A DNA stretch of 64,000 bases, taken from positions 20,686 to 84,685 of the forward strand of contig CADBEN010000007.1 in assembly GCA_902793685.1 (NCBI GenBank), given 5' to 3'. Shown here piece by piece: positions 37,175-45,845 of this stretch. Below the pieces are notes generated by a model. That model saw only the letters and a list, made by a program, of their open reading frames with translations, made no database searches and was not told the DNA's origin. The translations under genes and the position numbers were made by a program. Position 1 is the first letter of the stretch. Each line of letters starts with the position of its first letter. The stretch is from an uncultured Lachnospiraceae bacterium (lineage in GTDB: Bacteria; Bacillota; Clostridia; Lachnospirales; Lachnospiraceae).

Positions 37175-38662
37175 TTATCTGTAGCTTGCAGCGTTCCAGC
37201 GAAGCTCGTTCTTCAGGCCGCGGATCGTGGTATCCGAGTCGATGACGACTGCCTCGATGCCCATCGCGTCTGCCCAGTCGACCATCTGCTCGGTGGTCAG
37301 GTCATAGGTGAATGCGGTGTGGTGTGCGCCGCCGCAGATGATCCAGCTCTCGGCACCGGTCTGCAGGTTGGGCCGCGGCGTCCAGAATGCGGTCGCCACC
37401 GGAAGCTTCGGCATGGGCTTCTCGTTCTTCTTGCAGTCCACTTCGTTGATGATCAGACGGAATCTGTGACCCAGGTCGATCAGCGAGCAGGCGATTCCGG
37501 TGCCGGTCTTGGAGGTGAACACCAGACGTGCCGGATCCTCGCGGTTGCCCATGGACAGCGGGACGACCTTGATGCTGATGTCGCCGTCCGCGACGGTGGG
37601 GCAGACCTCCAGCATGTGGGCTTCCAGGATGCCTTCCTTGCCCGGGACCAGATTGTAGGTGTAATCCTCATAGAAGCTGGTGCCCTTGGCGCCCTTCATG
37701 CCCTCGGTCATGATCTTCATCAGGCGGACCATACCTGCGGTCTTCCAGTCGCCCTCGGCGCCGAAGCCGTAGCCCTTCTGCATCAGGCGCTGGATCGCAA
37801 GACCCGGCAGCTGCTGCAGGGATCCCAGATCGCCGAAGTGGGTGACGATGGCCTGATAATCCTTCTCCTTCAGGAAGCGCTCGAAGCCGATCTCGATCTT
37901 CGCCTGCGCCTCGACGTGACGGCGGAACTCATCCGCATCCCGGCCCTCCAGGAGGATCTTGTAGGTGTCGTAGTACTCGTCGGTCAGAGCCTTGACTTCC
38001 GCGTCAGTGACAGCATCGACTGCCTTGCAGATCTGGTTGACCGGGTAAGCATCGACCTCCCAGCCGAACTTGATCTGTGCTTCGACCTTATCGCCCTCGG
38101 TGACGGCGACGTTTCTCATGTTGTCAGCGATACGCATGATGCGGATGTGGCTGGACTCCATGACGCCGACTGCGGTGCGCATCCAGGAAGCGAGACGGCC
38201 AAGGACCTTCTCGTCCTTCCAGTAACCCATGATGACCTTCCGCTCGATGCCCATGCGGGTCACGATGTGGCCGTACTCACGGTCGCCGTGTGCGGACTGG
38301 TGCTCATTCATGTAGTCCATGTCGATGGTGTCGTAGGGAATCTCCTGCAGATACTGCGTATGCAGGTGGCACAGGGGCTTCTTATACTCCTGCAGGCCGA
38401 GGATCCAGGACTTTGCCGGGGAGAAGGTGTGCATCCAGGTGATCACGCCTGCGCAGTTCTCATCGGCGTTCGCGTCGTTGAAGGTCTTGCGGATCAGAGC
38501 GTTGTCGATCAGGGTGGGCTTCCACACGACTTCATAGGGCAGGATGCCGGAAGCGTTCATGTAAGCGACCATCTCTCTGGAATGTTCCGCAACGTGGCTC
38601 AGGCACTCATCGCCGTACAGATCCTGGGAACCTGTGCAAAACCAGAAGCAATAATTTTTCAT
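37175..38662 (-). CDS. araA: L-arabinose isomerase
   Basis: A 495-residue cytosolic Mn2+-dependent isomerase converting L-arabinose to L-ribulose. Typical family blocks occur: FWFCTGSQDLYGDE at the start, WMHTFSPAKSWILGL, HLHTQYLQEIPYDTIDMDYMN, GYGFGAEGDWKTAGMVRLMK (metal-binding Glu), and GGAHHTAFTYDL near the end. Length is normal. The ATG at 38662 is chosen over upstream codons that read into the preceding gene. It lies between the small membrane-protein gene and the kinase gene, downstream of araR. Confidence 0.96.
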   Translation of the reverse strand: MKNYCFWFCTGSQDLYGDECLSHVAEHSREMVAYMNASGILPYEVVWKPTLIDNALIRKTFNDANADENCAGVITWMHTFSPAKSWILGLQEYKKPLCHLHTQYLQEIPYDTIDMDYMNEHQSAHGDREYGHIVTRMGIERKVIMGYWKDEKVLGRLASWMRTAVGVMESSHIRIMRIADNMRNVAVTEGDKVEAQIKFGWEVDAYPVNQICKAVDAVTDAEVKALTDEYYDTYKILLEGRDADEFRRHVEAQAKIEIGFERFLKEKDYQAIVTHFGDLGSLQQLPGLAIQRLMQKGYGFGAEGDWKTAGMVRLMKIMTEGMKGAKGTSFYEDYTYNLVPGKEGILEAHMLEVCPTVADGDISIKVVPLSMGNREDPARLVFTSKTGTGIACSLIDLGHRFRLIINEVDCKKNEKPMPKLPVATAFWTPRPNLQTGAESWIICGGAHHTAFTYDLTTEQMVDWADAMGIEAVVIDSDTTIRGLKNELRWNAASYR

Positions 38663-38705
38663 AACTATTACGATCCTTTCCGGGGACTGCGGTTTCCTCC
38701 GCAGT

Positions 38706-39050
38706 TCATCCCTTATCAGCGTCCGGAGCATTTTCCTCCGGAGCATTTGCTTCGGACGCGGCGGAGCCTTCCGCCTCATCCGTGATTTCCTCATCTGTCA
38801 GATCCTCTGAACCCGGCAGCAGGAATTCCCGCCGCTGGTACTTGATCAGAGAGAATACCGCCAGCGCGCCGCCGACTGCGATGAACAGGATCATGGCAGC
38901 AAGCATGGGAAGAGAACCTTCTTTTCCGCTCAGTGCGGTCTTTCTGAGGCCCCAGCCCAGCCAGACCAGGTAACACCCGATCAGGCCGCGAAAAAAAAGC
39001 AGTGTGACCGGGATCCGGCCCGCGCCCTTTTTCTTTTTCTCTTCCGCCAT
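38706..39050 (-). CDS. Small membrane protein of unknown function
   Basis: A 114-residue protein with a Lys-rich start (MAEEKKKKGAGR), two membrane segments (VTLLFFRGLIGCYLVWLGWGL and LPMLAAMILFIAVGGALAVFSLI) and an acidic C-terminal tail (about 85-114, Glu/Asp/Ala). The start at 39050 has GGAGGAGAGAG upstream. It lies between araR and araA and may be translated from the same mRNA. I do not recognise a family. Confidence 0.65.
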   Translation of the reverse strand: MAEEKKKKGAGRIPVTLLFFRGLIGCYLVWLGWGLRKTALSGKEGSLPMLAAMILFIAVGGALAVFSLIKYQRREFLLPGSEDLTDEEITDEAEGSAASEANAPEENAPDADKG

Positions 39051-39082
39051 GTTTCTCTCTCCTCCGCAGCTCCTTTTTGAAA

Positions 39083-39112
39083 GGAAACTGCCCGGGAGAC
39101 CGGGCAGTTTCC
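39083..39112 (-). terminator. Hairpin after araR
   Basis: A perfect 13-bp stem GGAAACTGCCCGG with a GAGA loop, just after the araR stop. On the minus strand it is followed by TTTCAAAAAGG, so termination is partial at best. Confidence 0.5.
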
Positions 39113-39137
39113 TCCGGATGCGCATTTTTTAACTCTT

Positions 39138-40265
39138 TTAAGCTGTATCGATCTTCGGAAGGATCAGCGGCTTCACGGAATCACGCTCGCAGACCTCCGT
39201 CTCAAACAGATAGTTTCCGTCCGCCGTCGGATCATCGATCATTTTCAGAAGGTTTTCCGCGGCTTTCTTCCCAAGATCGAACTTGGGATGCGGGAATGTG
39301 GTGATCGGCACCTCCGCCATGGCGGCGATGTCAGCATCATCCATTCCGATCAGGGAAATGTCTTCCGGAACCCGGATCCCGTGTTTTTTCAGTACCGCCG
39401 TCAGAGCATAGGCTACCTGGTCGTTATAGCAGACCACTGCGGTGCATCCATGGATCCTCTCCAGAAGGTACGGAGCGAACTTTTCTATTTCCTGCATCGC
39501 CACTGTGTCGATCCAGAACACGGAACGCTCGTCGACGCCCCGGCCAATGGTCCGCATACACTCTGCGTAGCCCTGATAGCGGAGCCGTCCCTGTCCGTCG
39601 TCCGCCTTGAAGATCCCCGCGATCTTCCTGTGTCCGCGGTCCACCAGATACTGTGTCGCCTTGAAGGCCATGCGCGGATCATTCAGCGAGACCAGCGGAT
39701 ACGGGAGTCCCGGATAAGCTGCATTGATGAACAGGATCGGGACTCCAAGGCCGGAAAGCCTTGAAAAATATCTGAAATTCGGATTCGGAAGCGCGCTCTT
39801 CACAGCCTCGACGATCAGTCCGTCGATCCGGTCCGAGCTCACCATCTTTTCAAGCAGTTCCCGCTCCCTGTGGATCTTGTTGCCGGTAAAACAAAGCTGC
39901 ATGACATAACCGCTGCGGACCAGCACCTGTTCAATGCCCCGCACCGTGTTCGGAAAGATGTATCCGTCCACATAGGTGCTCATGACGGCAATGGTTCCGT
40001 GATGCCGGTTCCTTCCGGGATGAAGCCCGGTGCCCGCGGTCCTTCCGCCGACCGGCCCGATATAGGTGCCGCTGCCGCGGACCCTGGAAACCAGCCGGTC
40101 CGCCGCCAGGACGTCAATGGCATGACGCGCTGTCTGACGGCTGACGCGGAATTTCTCTGCAAGTTCATTCTCGGACGGGAGGCGGTCGCCTGCCTTCAGC
40201 TTTCCCTCGGCAAGCTCTGCCTTGATCCAGTCGACAATATCGAGGTATTTCAACTGTTGTTTCAA
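39138..40265 (-). CDS. araR: AraR-type transcriptional repressor (GntR head, LacI-type sensor)
   Basis: A 375-residue regulator with a GntR winged helix (about 1-75; LPSENELAEKFRVSRQTARHAIDVL) and a LacI/periplasmic-binding-type ligand domain (about 85-375; MSTYVDGYIFPNTVRGIEQVL, LVSLNDPRMAFKATQYLVDRGHRKI, VVCYNDQVAYALTAVL). This architecture is that of AraR of Bacilli and Clostridia, which releases DNA on binding L-arabinose. The start appears to be TTG, seven bases after AAAGGCGGG. It lies between the transporter and araA. Candidate operators lie at 44391-44596. Confidence 0.9.
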   Translation of the reverse strand: MKQQLKYLDIVDWIKAELAEGKLKAGDRLPSENELAEKFRVSRQTARHAIDVLAADRLVSRVRGSGTYIGPVGGRTAGTGLHPGRNRHHGTIAVMSTYVDGYIFPNTVRGIEQVLVRSGYVMQLCFTGNKIHRERELLEKMVSSDRIDGLIVEAVKSALPNPNFRYFSRLSGLGVPILFINAAYPGLPYPLVSLNDPRMAFKATQYLVDRGHRKIAGIFKADDGQGRLRYQGYAECMRTIGRGVDERSVFWIDTVAMQEIEKFAPYLLERIHGCTAVVCYNDQVAYALTAVLKKHGIRVPEDISLIGMDDADIAAMAEVPITTFPHPKFDLGKKAAENLLKMIDDPTADGNYLFETEVCERDSVKPLILPKIDTA

Positions 40266-40310
40266 AATGATACCCGCCTTTCCGGAAAACTCCGGCCGGT
40301 CTGAGCGTGA

Positions 40311-41477
40311 TTACTTCTTGCGCTTGGAAACAAGGTCCGCAGTAACTGCGCCCAGAAGAACTGCGCCTTTGACGATCTTCTGGATATCAGTTGACCAGCC
40401 GTACAGAGACATACCGTTGTTCAGGATACCCATGATGAATGCACCGACGACTGCACCGATGATGGTTCCGATACCGCCGCTGGTTGCCGCGCCGCCGATG
40501 TAGCAGGATGCGATTGCGTCCATCTCGAATCCGTCACCGGCCTTCGGGGTGGAGGAAGCGTTTCTTGCGGAAAGGACGATGCCGGCGATCGCAGACAGGA
40601 CACCCATGTTCGTGTAGACCCAGAAGAAGACCTTCTCGGTGTTGATACCGGAAAGCTTTGCAGCCTTCGCGTTGCCGCCGAGGGCGTAGATCTGGCGTCC
40701 GGCGACCGTCTTGCTGGTCAGGAAGTGATAGAATCCGACCAGGATGGCCATGATCAGAAGAACGAAGGGCAGGCCGTTGTAGCGTGCCAGCTTGTAGAAG
40801 AAGAACCAGACGACAAAGAGGATAACTGCGTTCTTCGCAATGATCTGCCATGTCGGGTTCTGGGCGAAGCCGTACTTCTTCTTGGTGGCGATGTCTCTCA
40901 GCTCAGCCATGACGATGAGAACGGAAATAACCGCCGCAACAATGATGCAGATCAGGTCCAGCGTACCGCCGCCGAAGGGGATCTTGATGGTGGGCAGGAA
41001 TCCGGAACCGATGAAAGTATATTCCTTGGGCAGCGGGCCCTTGGTCTGTGCTTTCAGCAGGGTGTAGGTCAGGCCGCGGAACATCAGCATGGTGGCCAGG
41101 GTGACGATGAAGGGCGGGATCGCAAGCTTGGAAACGAAGAATCCGACGAATGCGCCTGCCGCAAGGCCGATGGCCAGAGCTGCGATGATAGCGACGAACA
41201 TGTTCATCTTGTAGTCGACCATCATGATGCCTGCGACTGCACCGGTGCAGGCAACGACGGAACCGACGCCCAGGTCGATGTTACCGGTCAGGACGCAGAG
41301 GAGCATACCGACTGCAAGGATGACGACGTATCCGTTCTGCATGATCAGGTTGTTGATGTTTGCCGGGGAGGTATTCTTTCCGCCGGTCAGGATCGCGAAG
41401 ATGACGAACACCGCGACCAGGGCAATGACCATGCCGTACTGCTTCATATCAAGATTGACTGTCTTTTTGTTTTCCAT
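40311..41477 (-). CDS. Sugar ABC transporter permease (MmsB/XylH/GguB-type)
   Basis: A 388-residue permease of the BPD_transp_2 family with about ten membrane segments (VVILAVGMLLCVLTGNIDLGVGSVVA near the N-terminus and SGGIGTIIGAVVGAFIMGILNNGMSL near the end, both hallmarks). It forms the translocation channel with the ATPase encoded just upstream and the binding protein before that. It ends 45 bases before araR. Confidence 0.92.
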   Translation of the reverse strand: MENKKTVNLDMKQYGMVIALVAVFVIFAILTGGKNTSPANINNLIMQNGYVVILAVGMLLCVLTGNIDLGVGSVVACTGAVAGIMMVDYKMNMFVAIIAALAIGLAAGAFVGFFVSKLAIPPFIVTLATMLMFRGLTYTLLKAQTKGPLPKEYTFIGSGFLPTIKIPFGGGTLDLICIIVAAVISVLIVMAELRDIATKKKYGFAQNPTWQIIAKNAVILFVVWFFFYKLARYNGLPFVLLIMAILVGFYHFLTSKTVAGRQIYALGGNAKAAKLSGINTEKVFFWVYTNMGVLSAIAGIVLSARNASSTPKAGDGFEMDAIASCYIGGAATSGGIGTIIGAVVGAFIMGILNNGMSLYGWSTDIQKIVKGAVLLGAVTADLVSKRKK

Positions 41478-41497
41478 GATTTCTTCCTTTCCCTGGC

Positions 41498-43060
41498 TCA
41501 GGCATTCTGGCCGCTCGCCGCATTATCTGCCATGATGAACTTCATGATGCCTTCCTGCGAAACATTCTCACTGTCGACCTCGCCCGCGATGTGTCCGTTG
41601 TTGATAACGTAGACACGGTCGCAGGTACCGATGATCTCGGGAAGTTCGGAGGAAATGACGATCACTGCCTTGCCTGCCTTGGCAAGCTCATTGATGACAC
41701 AGTAGATCTCATACTTCGCGCCGACGTCGATGCCTCGGGTCGGCTCATCCAGAATCAGGACATCCGGCTGTGTAAGCATCCACTTTGCCAGGAAAACCTT
41801 CTGCTGGTTTCCACCGGAAAGGGATCCGACAGCCAGGTTGATCGATGCCGTCTTGACGTTGATGCGCTTTCTGTACTCTTCCGCCGCAATAACTTCGTCG
41901 TTTGCGTTCACGACACCGTTCTTGGAGAAGAAATCCGACAGAGCTGCCAGCGTCATGTTCCTCTTCACGGAATCGATGAGGATCAGTCCGTACTCCTTAC
42001 GGCTCTCGGACACGTACGCCAGCTTCGCCTCGATGGCCTGGCGCACATTGTTCATGTGCACTTCCTTGCCGTTGATGAAGGTCTGGCCGGAGATCTTCTG
42101 TCCCCAGCTGTGGCCGAAGAGGCTCATGGCGAGCTCGGTGCGGCCGGCGCCCATCAGTCCCGCGAGGCCGACGACCTCGCCCTTGCGGACCTGCAGGTTG
42201 ACGTTCTGGATGAAGTGACGCTCCGGATCCTCGGGGTGATAGACGTTCCAGTCCTTGACCTCGAAGATGACATCGCCGATGGGGCAGTCCTCGCGCTTCG
42301 GATAACGGTTGGTGAGCTCACGTCCGACCATGCCCTTGATGATGCGGTCTTCGTTGATCTCGCCGCGCTCCTTGTCCAGCGTCTCGATGGACTGGCCGTC
42401 GCGGATGACCGTGATGCGGTCCGCAACGTAGCTGATCTCGTTCAGCTTATGGGAGATAATGATGCAGGTAACGCCCTGCTTCTTGAGCTCAAGCATGATG
42501 TCAAGCAGATGCTTTGACTCTTCATCGTTCAGTGCCGCGGTGGGCTCGTCCAGGATCAGAAGCTCGACCTTCTTTGCCAGAGCCTTCGCGATCTCGATGA
42601 GCTGCTGCTTGCCGACACCCAGGGTGTTGACGGGAGCGTCGATGTGCTCGTGGGGAAGTCCGACCTCCGCCAGCATTTCCTGGGCTCTCTGACGGGTCTT
42701 CGTCCAGTCGATCACGCCCTTGGCGCTGCACTGTTCATTTCCGAGGAAAACATTCTCCGCGATGGAGAGGTAGGGGCTCAGCGCCAGCTCCTGGTGGATG
42801 ATAACGATACCCTTCGCCTCACTGTCCTTCAGGTTGTGGAACTGACAGACTTCGCCTTTGTAGACGACATCACCCGTGTAGGTTCCGTAGGGCCAGACAC
42901 CGGACAGAACATTCATCAGTGTGGATTTTCCGGCGCCGTTTTCTCCGCAGAGGGCGTGGATCTCTCCCTTTCTCACCTTGATGTTGACATCGTTCAGTGC
43001 CTTGACGCCGGAGAATTCCTTGGTGATGTGATTCATTTCCAGAATATACTCTTCGGCCAT
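41498..43060 (-). CDS. Sugar ABC transporter ATPase with two ABC domains (MmsA/GguA-type)
   Basis: A 520-residue fused ATPase. Domain 1 has an intact Walker A (GENGAGKS, 39-46) and Walker B ([11 protein letters not shown]) but a degenerate signature ([16 protein letters not shown]). Domain 2 has a degenerate Walker A ([10 protein letters not shown]) but an intact signature ([14 protein letters not shown]). This split of functional motifs is normal for the monosaccharide CUT2 class. It is the energising subunit of the arabinose/galactose-type importer of this operon. Confidence 0.94.
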   Translation of the reverse strand: MAEEYILEMNHITKEFSGVKALNDVNIKVRKGEIHALCGENGAGKSTLMNVLSGVWPYGTYTGDVVYKGEVCQFHNLKDSEAKGIVIIHQELALSPYLSIAENVFLGNEQCSAKGVIDWTKTRQRAQEMLAEVGLPHEHIDAPVNTLGVGKQQLIEIAKALAKKVELLILDEPTAALNDEESKHLLDIMLELKKQGVTCIIISHKLNEISYVADRITVIRDGQSIETLDKERGEINEDRIIKGMVGRELTNRYPKREDCPIGDVIFEVKDWNVYHPEDPERHFIQNVNLQVRKGEVVGLAGLMGAGRTELAMSLFGHSWGQKISGQTFINGKEVHMNNVRQAIEAKLAYVSESRKEYGLILIDSVKRNMTLAALSDFFSKNGVVNANDEVIAAEEYRKRINVKTASINLAVGSLSGGNQQKVFLAKWMLTQPDVLILDEPTRGIDVGAKYEIYCVINELAKAGKAVIVISSELPEIIGTCDRVYVINNGHIAGEVDSENVSQEGIMKFIMADNAASGQNA

Positions 43061-43096
43061 GCTTTTACTCCTTTACTGTGCTTTATCATGAAAAAC

Positions 43097-43125
43097 CGGG
43101 GCGGCGGCCTTCTGCCGCCGCCCCG
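43097..43125 (-). terminator. Stem-loop between binding-protein and ATPase genes
   Basis: A very stable 11-bp stem CGGGGCGGCGG/CCGCCGCCCCG with a 7-nt loop; on the minus strand GTTTTTC follows. It probably acts as a partial terminator or mRNA 3' protector, so that binding protein is made in excess, as is common in such operons. Confidence 0.7.
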
Positions 43126-43161
43126 CTGATTCATAGCGTTTCAGATGCTGCTTTCGGATAA

Positions 43162-44370
43162 TTACTGAGCGAGCTGATCTGCGGTGTAGTATCCGCCGTC
43201 AACGATGATCTCCTGCAGGTTGTCCTTGTCGACTGCGACCGGAGTGCAGAGGTAGGACGGAACAACGATCTTGCCGTTGTTGTATTGTTCGGTGTCGTTG
43301 ATCTCCGGCTCGGAACCGGTCATGACTGCGTCAACCATGGTAACGCACTTGGAAGCCAGCAGTCTGGTGTCCTTATAGATGGAAGCTGCCTGAGTTCCGG
43401 CAAGGATGTTCTTGCAGGCCATCAGCTCTGCGTCCTGTCCGGTGACCAGCGGCCAGTTCTCTGCGGTGTAGCCTGCGCCCTCAAGAGCAGCCTTGCAGCC
43501 GTATGCGAAGCCGTCGAATGCGGATGCGCAGATGTCGAGATCTTCGTCAGCATAGAAGCCGGTGAGGTAGTTCTCGCAGTTCTGCTGAGCGGTCTCCTGG
43601 GACCATCTCAGGATGCAGGTGTCCTCGAAGGAGGTTCTGCCGGACTTGCAGACCAGGGTTCCGTCATCCAGGTAGGGCTGAAGGACTTCCATCAGGCCGT
43701 TGTACAGGAACAGAGCGTTGTTGTCATCCGGGGAGCCCATGAAGAACTCGATGGTGTAGCTCTCGCCCTTGGACTTTGCGTTCGGAAGATCCTTTGCCTT
43801 CTCGATGTACTGGCCGATCGCGGTGCCGACACCCTTGTTGTCGAAGGTTGCATAGTAGGAAACAGCGTCGGTATCCATCAGCAGACGGTCATAAGCGATG
43901 ATCGGGATGCCTGCCTGCTTAGCCTGCTCCTCGACATTGACCAGCGTGGAAGAGTCGATAGCTGCGATAACGAGGCAGTTGACGCCGGAAGCGATCATGT
44001 TCTCGATCTGGGAGACCTGCATCTGGACATCGTCCTCAGCGTACTGAAGGTCGACCTCATAGCCCTTCTCCTCAAGCTGCTTCTTCATGTTTGCGCCGTC
44101 GTTGATCCAACGCTCGGAAGACTGGGTCGGCATTGCGACACCGATCTTCTTGCCTTCGCCGGTAGCTGCTGCCGCTGCCTCGGTAGCTGCCGCGTCAGCC
44201 TTGGTCTCCTCAGCCTTGGTCTCCTCAGCCTTGGTCTCAGCCGCAGCTGCTGCAGTGGTCTCTGCCGGAGCTGCCGGAGCTGCCGTGGTAGCCGGAGCGG
44301 AAGATCCGCCGCAAGCTGCAAGCGAGAATGCCATGGTGGCTGCCAGAAGTACGCTTAATGCTTTTTTCAT
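43162..44370 (-). CDS. Sugar ABC transporter substrate-binding lipoprotein (ChvE-type)
   Basis: A 402-residue extracytoplasmic binding lipoprotein. It has lipobox LAAC (C20), a linker of Ala/Thr/Glu/Lys with three EETKA units (about 22-72), and a periplasmic-binding-protein type I domain (KIGVAMPTQSSERWINDGANM onward) with the ChvE/multiple-monosaccharide pattern, including CLVIAAIDSSTL and PIIAYDRLLMDTD. Relatives bind L-arabinose, galactose, glucose or xylose. AAGGAGGAAAAC precedes the ATG at 44370. Nearby araR/araA points to L-arabinose, with galactose also possible given the gal genes. Confidence 0.92.
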   Translation of the reverse strand: MKKALSVLLAATMAFSLAACGGSSAPATTAAPAAPAETTAAAAAETKAEETKAEETKADAAATEAAAAATGEGKKIGVAMPTQSSERWINDGANMKKQLEEKGYEVDLQYAEDDVQMQVSQIENMIASGVNCLVIAAIDSSTLVNVEEQAKQAGIPIIAYDRLLMDTDAVSYYATFDNKGVGTAIGQYIEKAKDLPNAKSKGESYTIEFFMGSPDDNNALFLYNGLMEVLQPYLDDGTLVCKSGRTSFEDTCILRWSQETAQQNCENYLTGFYADEDLDICASAFDGFAYGCKAALEGAGYTAENWPLVTGQDAELMACKNILAGTQAASIYKDTRLLASKCVTMVDAVMTGSEPEINDTEQYNNGKIVVPSYLCTPVAVDKDNLQEIIVDGGYYTADQLAQ

Positions 44371-44390
44371 AACTTGTTTTCCTCCTTGAT

Positions 44391-44402
44391 TTGTACATAC
44401 AT
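44391..44402. promoter_or_regulatory. Candidate AraR operator 1
   Basis: TTGTACATACAT, identical to the word at 44585-44596, lies between the promoter and the ribosome site of the binding-protein gene, where a repressor would block transcription. The core resembles the known AraR operator word (TTGTACG/ATACAA). Confidence 0.55.
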
Positions 44403-44518
44403 TTCTGATGCCTGTTGTGTAAAACACCTTCGGAACGGGAGCCGTTTCCGGAATTTCCGGACCGTTTTATGGAAACTTGCCCTGAAAATCTGAATCTGGT
44501 CTCCGCTTTCCGTTATTT

Positions 44519-44547
44519 ATGATACAACCGGCTGTACAACCTGTCAA
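44519..44547 (-). promoter_or_regulatory. Strong sigma-A promoter of the sugar transporter operon
   Basis: Minus strand: -35 TTGACA (44542-44547), 17-nt spacer, -10 TATCAT (44519-44524). A GTTGTACA word lies in the spacer and AATTTGTACAT just upstream of the -35, so repressor binding would cover the promoter. The leader is about 145 nt. Confidence 0.75.
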
Positions 44548-44554
44548 AATGTAA

Positions 44555-44596
44555 TTATGTACAAATTTTGAAGCTGTTTTTTAGTTGTACATACAT
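44555..44596. promoter_or_regulatory. Candidate AraR operator 2 and a half site
   Basis: TTGTACATACAT at 44585-44596 and ATGTACAAAT at 44557-44566 lie upstream of the promoter, about 190 bases from operator 1. The spacing allows looping between sites. Confidence 0.5.
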
Positions 44597-44601
44597 GTGT
44601 G

Positions 44602-44635
44602 AAAAAGCAGTCATCTCCGGGCCGGCGATGACTGC
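44602..44635 (-). terminator. Terminator of the galTK operon
   Basis: Minus-strand GCAGTCATC / GATGACTGC stem followed by TTTTTCAC, 22 bases after the galK stop. It separates the gal and ara transcripts. Confidence 0.85.
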
Positions 44636-44656
44636 AGTTCTCTTTCCGCTCTTCCT

Positions 44657-45832
44657 TCAGATCTCCCGGGGACCTCCGCCCACAGAGACCACATAGAAGC
44701 TGGCCGTGAGACCTGTACGGTCTGTATAGTGCTTTCCGACGGTCTCGATGAAGTTGTCTACCGCGCTGTCCTTCACGATGTTCACGGTGCAGCCGCCGAA
44801 GCCGCCCCCTGTGATCCGCGCTCCGAGAACGCCCGGAATGGCCCAGGCCTCCTCCGCCAGCACGTCTGTCTCAAAACAGGAGGTCTCGAAATCATCCCGG
44901 AGAGAGACATGGGAACCGTTCATCAGCTTCCCGAAGCCCTCCAGGTCGCCGTTGTCCAGAAGCTGTACGGCCTTCACGGTCCGGGCCTCCTCCGTCACCG
45001 CATGACGCGCGCGGCGCAGACAGACATCGTTCCGGATGACATCCTTCACCTTCTCAAATTCCTCCGGCGTCAGCTCGCAGAGAGCTTTGATGTCCCGGAC
45101 CTTCTGAAGATCCTCAAGGGCTTCCTCGCACTCCCTGCGGCGGTCATTGTAAGCGGAGGTGGTCAGTTCATGCGGCTTGTTGGAGTTTACGATGACCAGC
45201 TTCGCGTCTCCCAGCTCCACCGGCGCGTACTGGTAATCCAGCGTCGCCGTGTTCAGGAAGATGGCGCTGTCCTTCTTCCCCATGGCCGAAGCGAACTGGT
45301 CCATGATCCCGCAGTTCATTCCGACGAACCTGTTCTCCGCGTACTGCCCGTACAGGGCGTTCTTCACCTGGTCCGTGCCGAAGCTGTACAGGGAGATCAG
45401 GATCTGCCCGGTCAGCACCTCCAGGGACGCGCTGGAGGAAAGGCCGGACTTGTTCGGGATGGTCCCGACGCAGACAAAATCAAAGCCGCAGTCCGCCTTG
45501 AACCCGTGTTCCTCAAAGGCCCAGATCACGCCCTTCACATAGTTCGCCCAGTTGTCTTCCTCCTTATAAATAAGATCGTCCAGGGAAGATTCGATCACGC
45601 CCGCTTCCGGGAAGCTGACCGAGAAGAAGCGGAGCTTCCGGTCATCTCTCTTCCGGACCGCTGCGTAGGTTCCCAGGGTCAGCGCGCAGGGGAAGACATG
45701 TCCCCCGTTGTAGTCAATATGCTCTCCGATCAGATTCACCCTTCCGGGCGCGAAAAAGATCCGGCAGTCGCCCCCGCCGTACACGCGGTCAAAGGCCTCC
45801 TTCAGTTCCAGGATCACCTGTGCTTCCGACAT
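44657..45832 (-). CDS. galK: Galactokinase
   Basis: A 391-residue GHMP kinase that phosphorylates alpha-D-galactose at C1 (Leloir pathway). The galactose signature is FFAPGRVNLIGEHIDYNGG, the ATP loop is NKSGLSSSASLEVLTG, the catalytic Asp lies in MNCGIMDQFASAMG, and GARITGGGFGGCTVNIV is the C-terminal motif 3. Length is normal. GAAAGGAGGAGACAG precedes the ATG. It is 13 bases downstream of galT in one operon. Confidence 0.96.
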   Translation of the reverse strand: MSEAQVILELKEAFDRVYGGGDCRIFFAPGRVNLIGEHIDYNGGHVFPCALTLGTYAAVRKRDDRKLRFFSVSFPEAGVIESSLDDLIYKEEDNWANYVKGVIWAFEEHGFKADCGFDFVCVGTIPNKSGLSSSASLEVLTGQILISLYSFGTDQVKNALYGQYAENRFVGMNCGIMDQFASAMGKKDSAIFLNTATLDYQYAPVELGDAKLVIVNSNKPHELTTSAYNDRRRECEEALEDLQKVRDIKALCELTPEEFEKVKDVIRNDVCLRRARHAVTEEARTVKAVQLLDNGDLEGFGKLMNGSHVSLRDDFETSCFETDVLAEEAWAIPGVLGARITGGGFGGCTVNIVKDSAVDNFIETVGKHYTDRTGLTASFYVVSVGGGPREI

Positions 45833-45845
45833 CTGTCTCCTCCTT

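Noticed and set aside
35132-38785. A 1217-codon open frame on the plus strand
   Set aside because: It lies opposite the arabinose isomerase and kinase genes. Its composition (Val, Asp, His, Leu-rich with no domain) is that of an antisense shadow in GC-rich DNA, and it has no ribosome site.
39060-39137. AraR operator directly before the araA region
   Set aside because: No TTGTAC-type word occurs between araR and araA; only hairpins and ribosome sites were seen.
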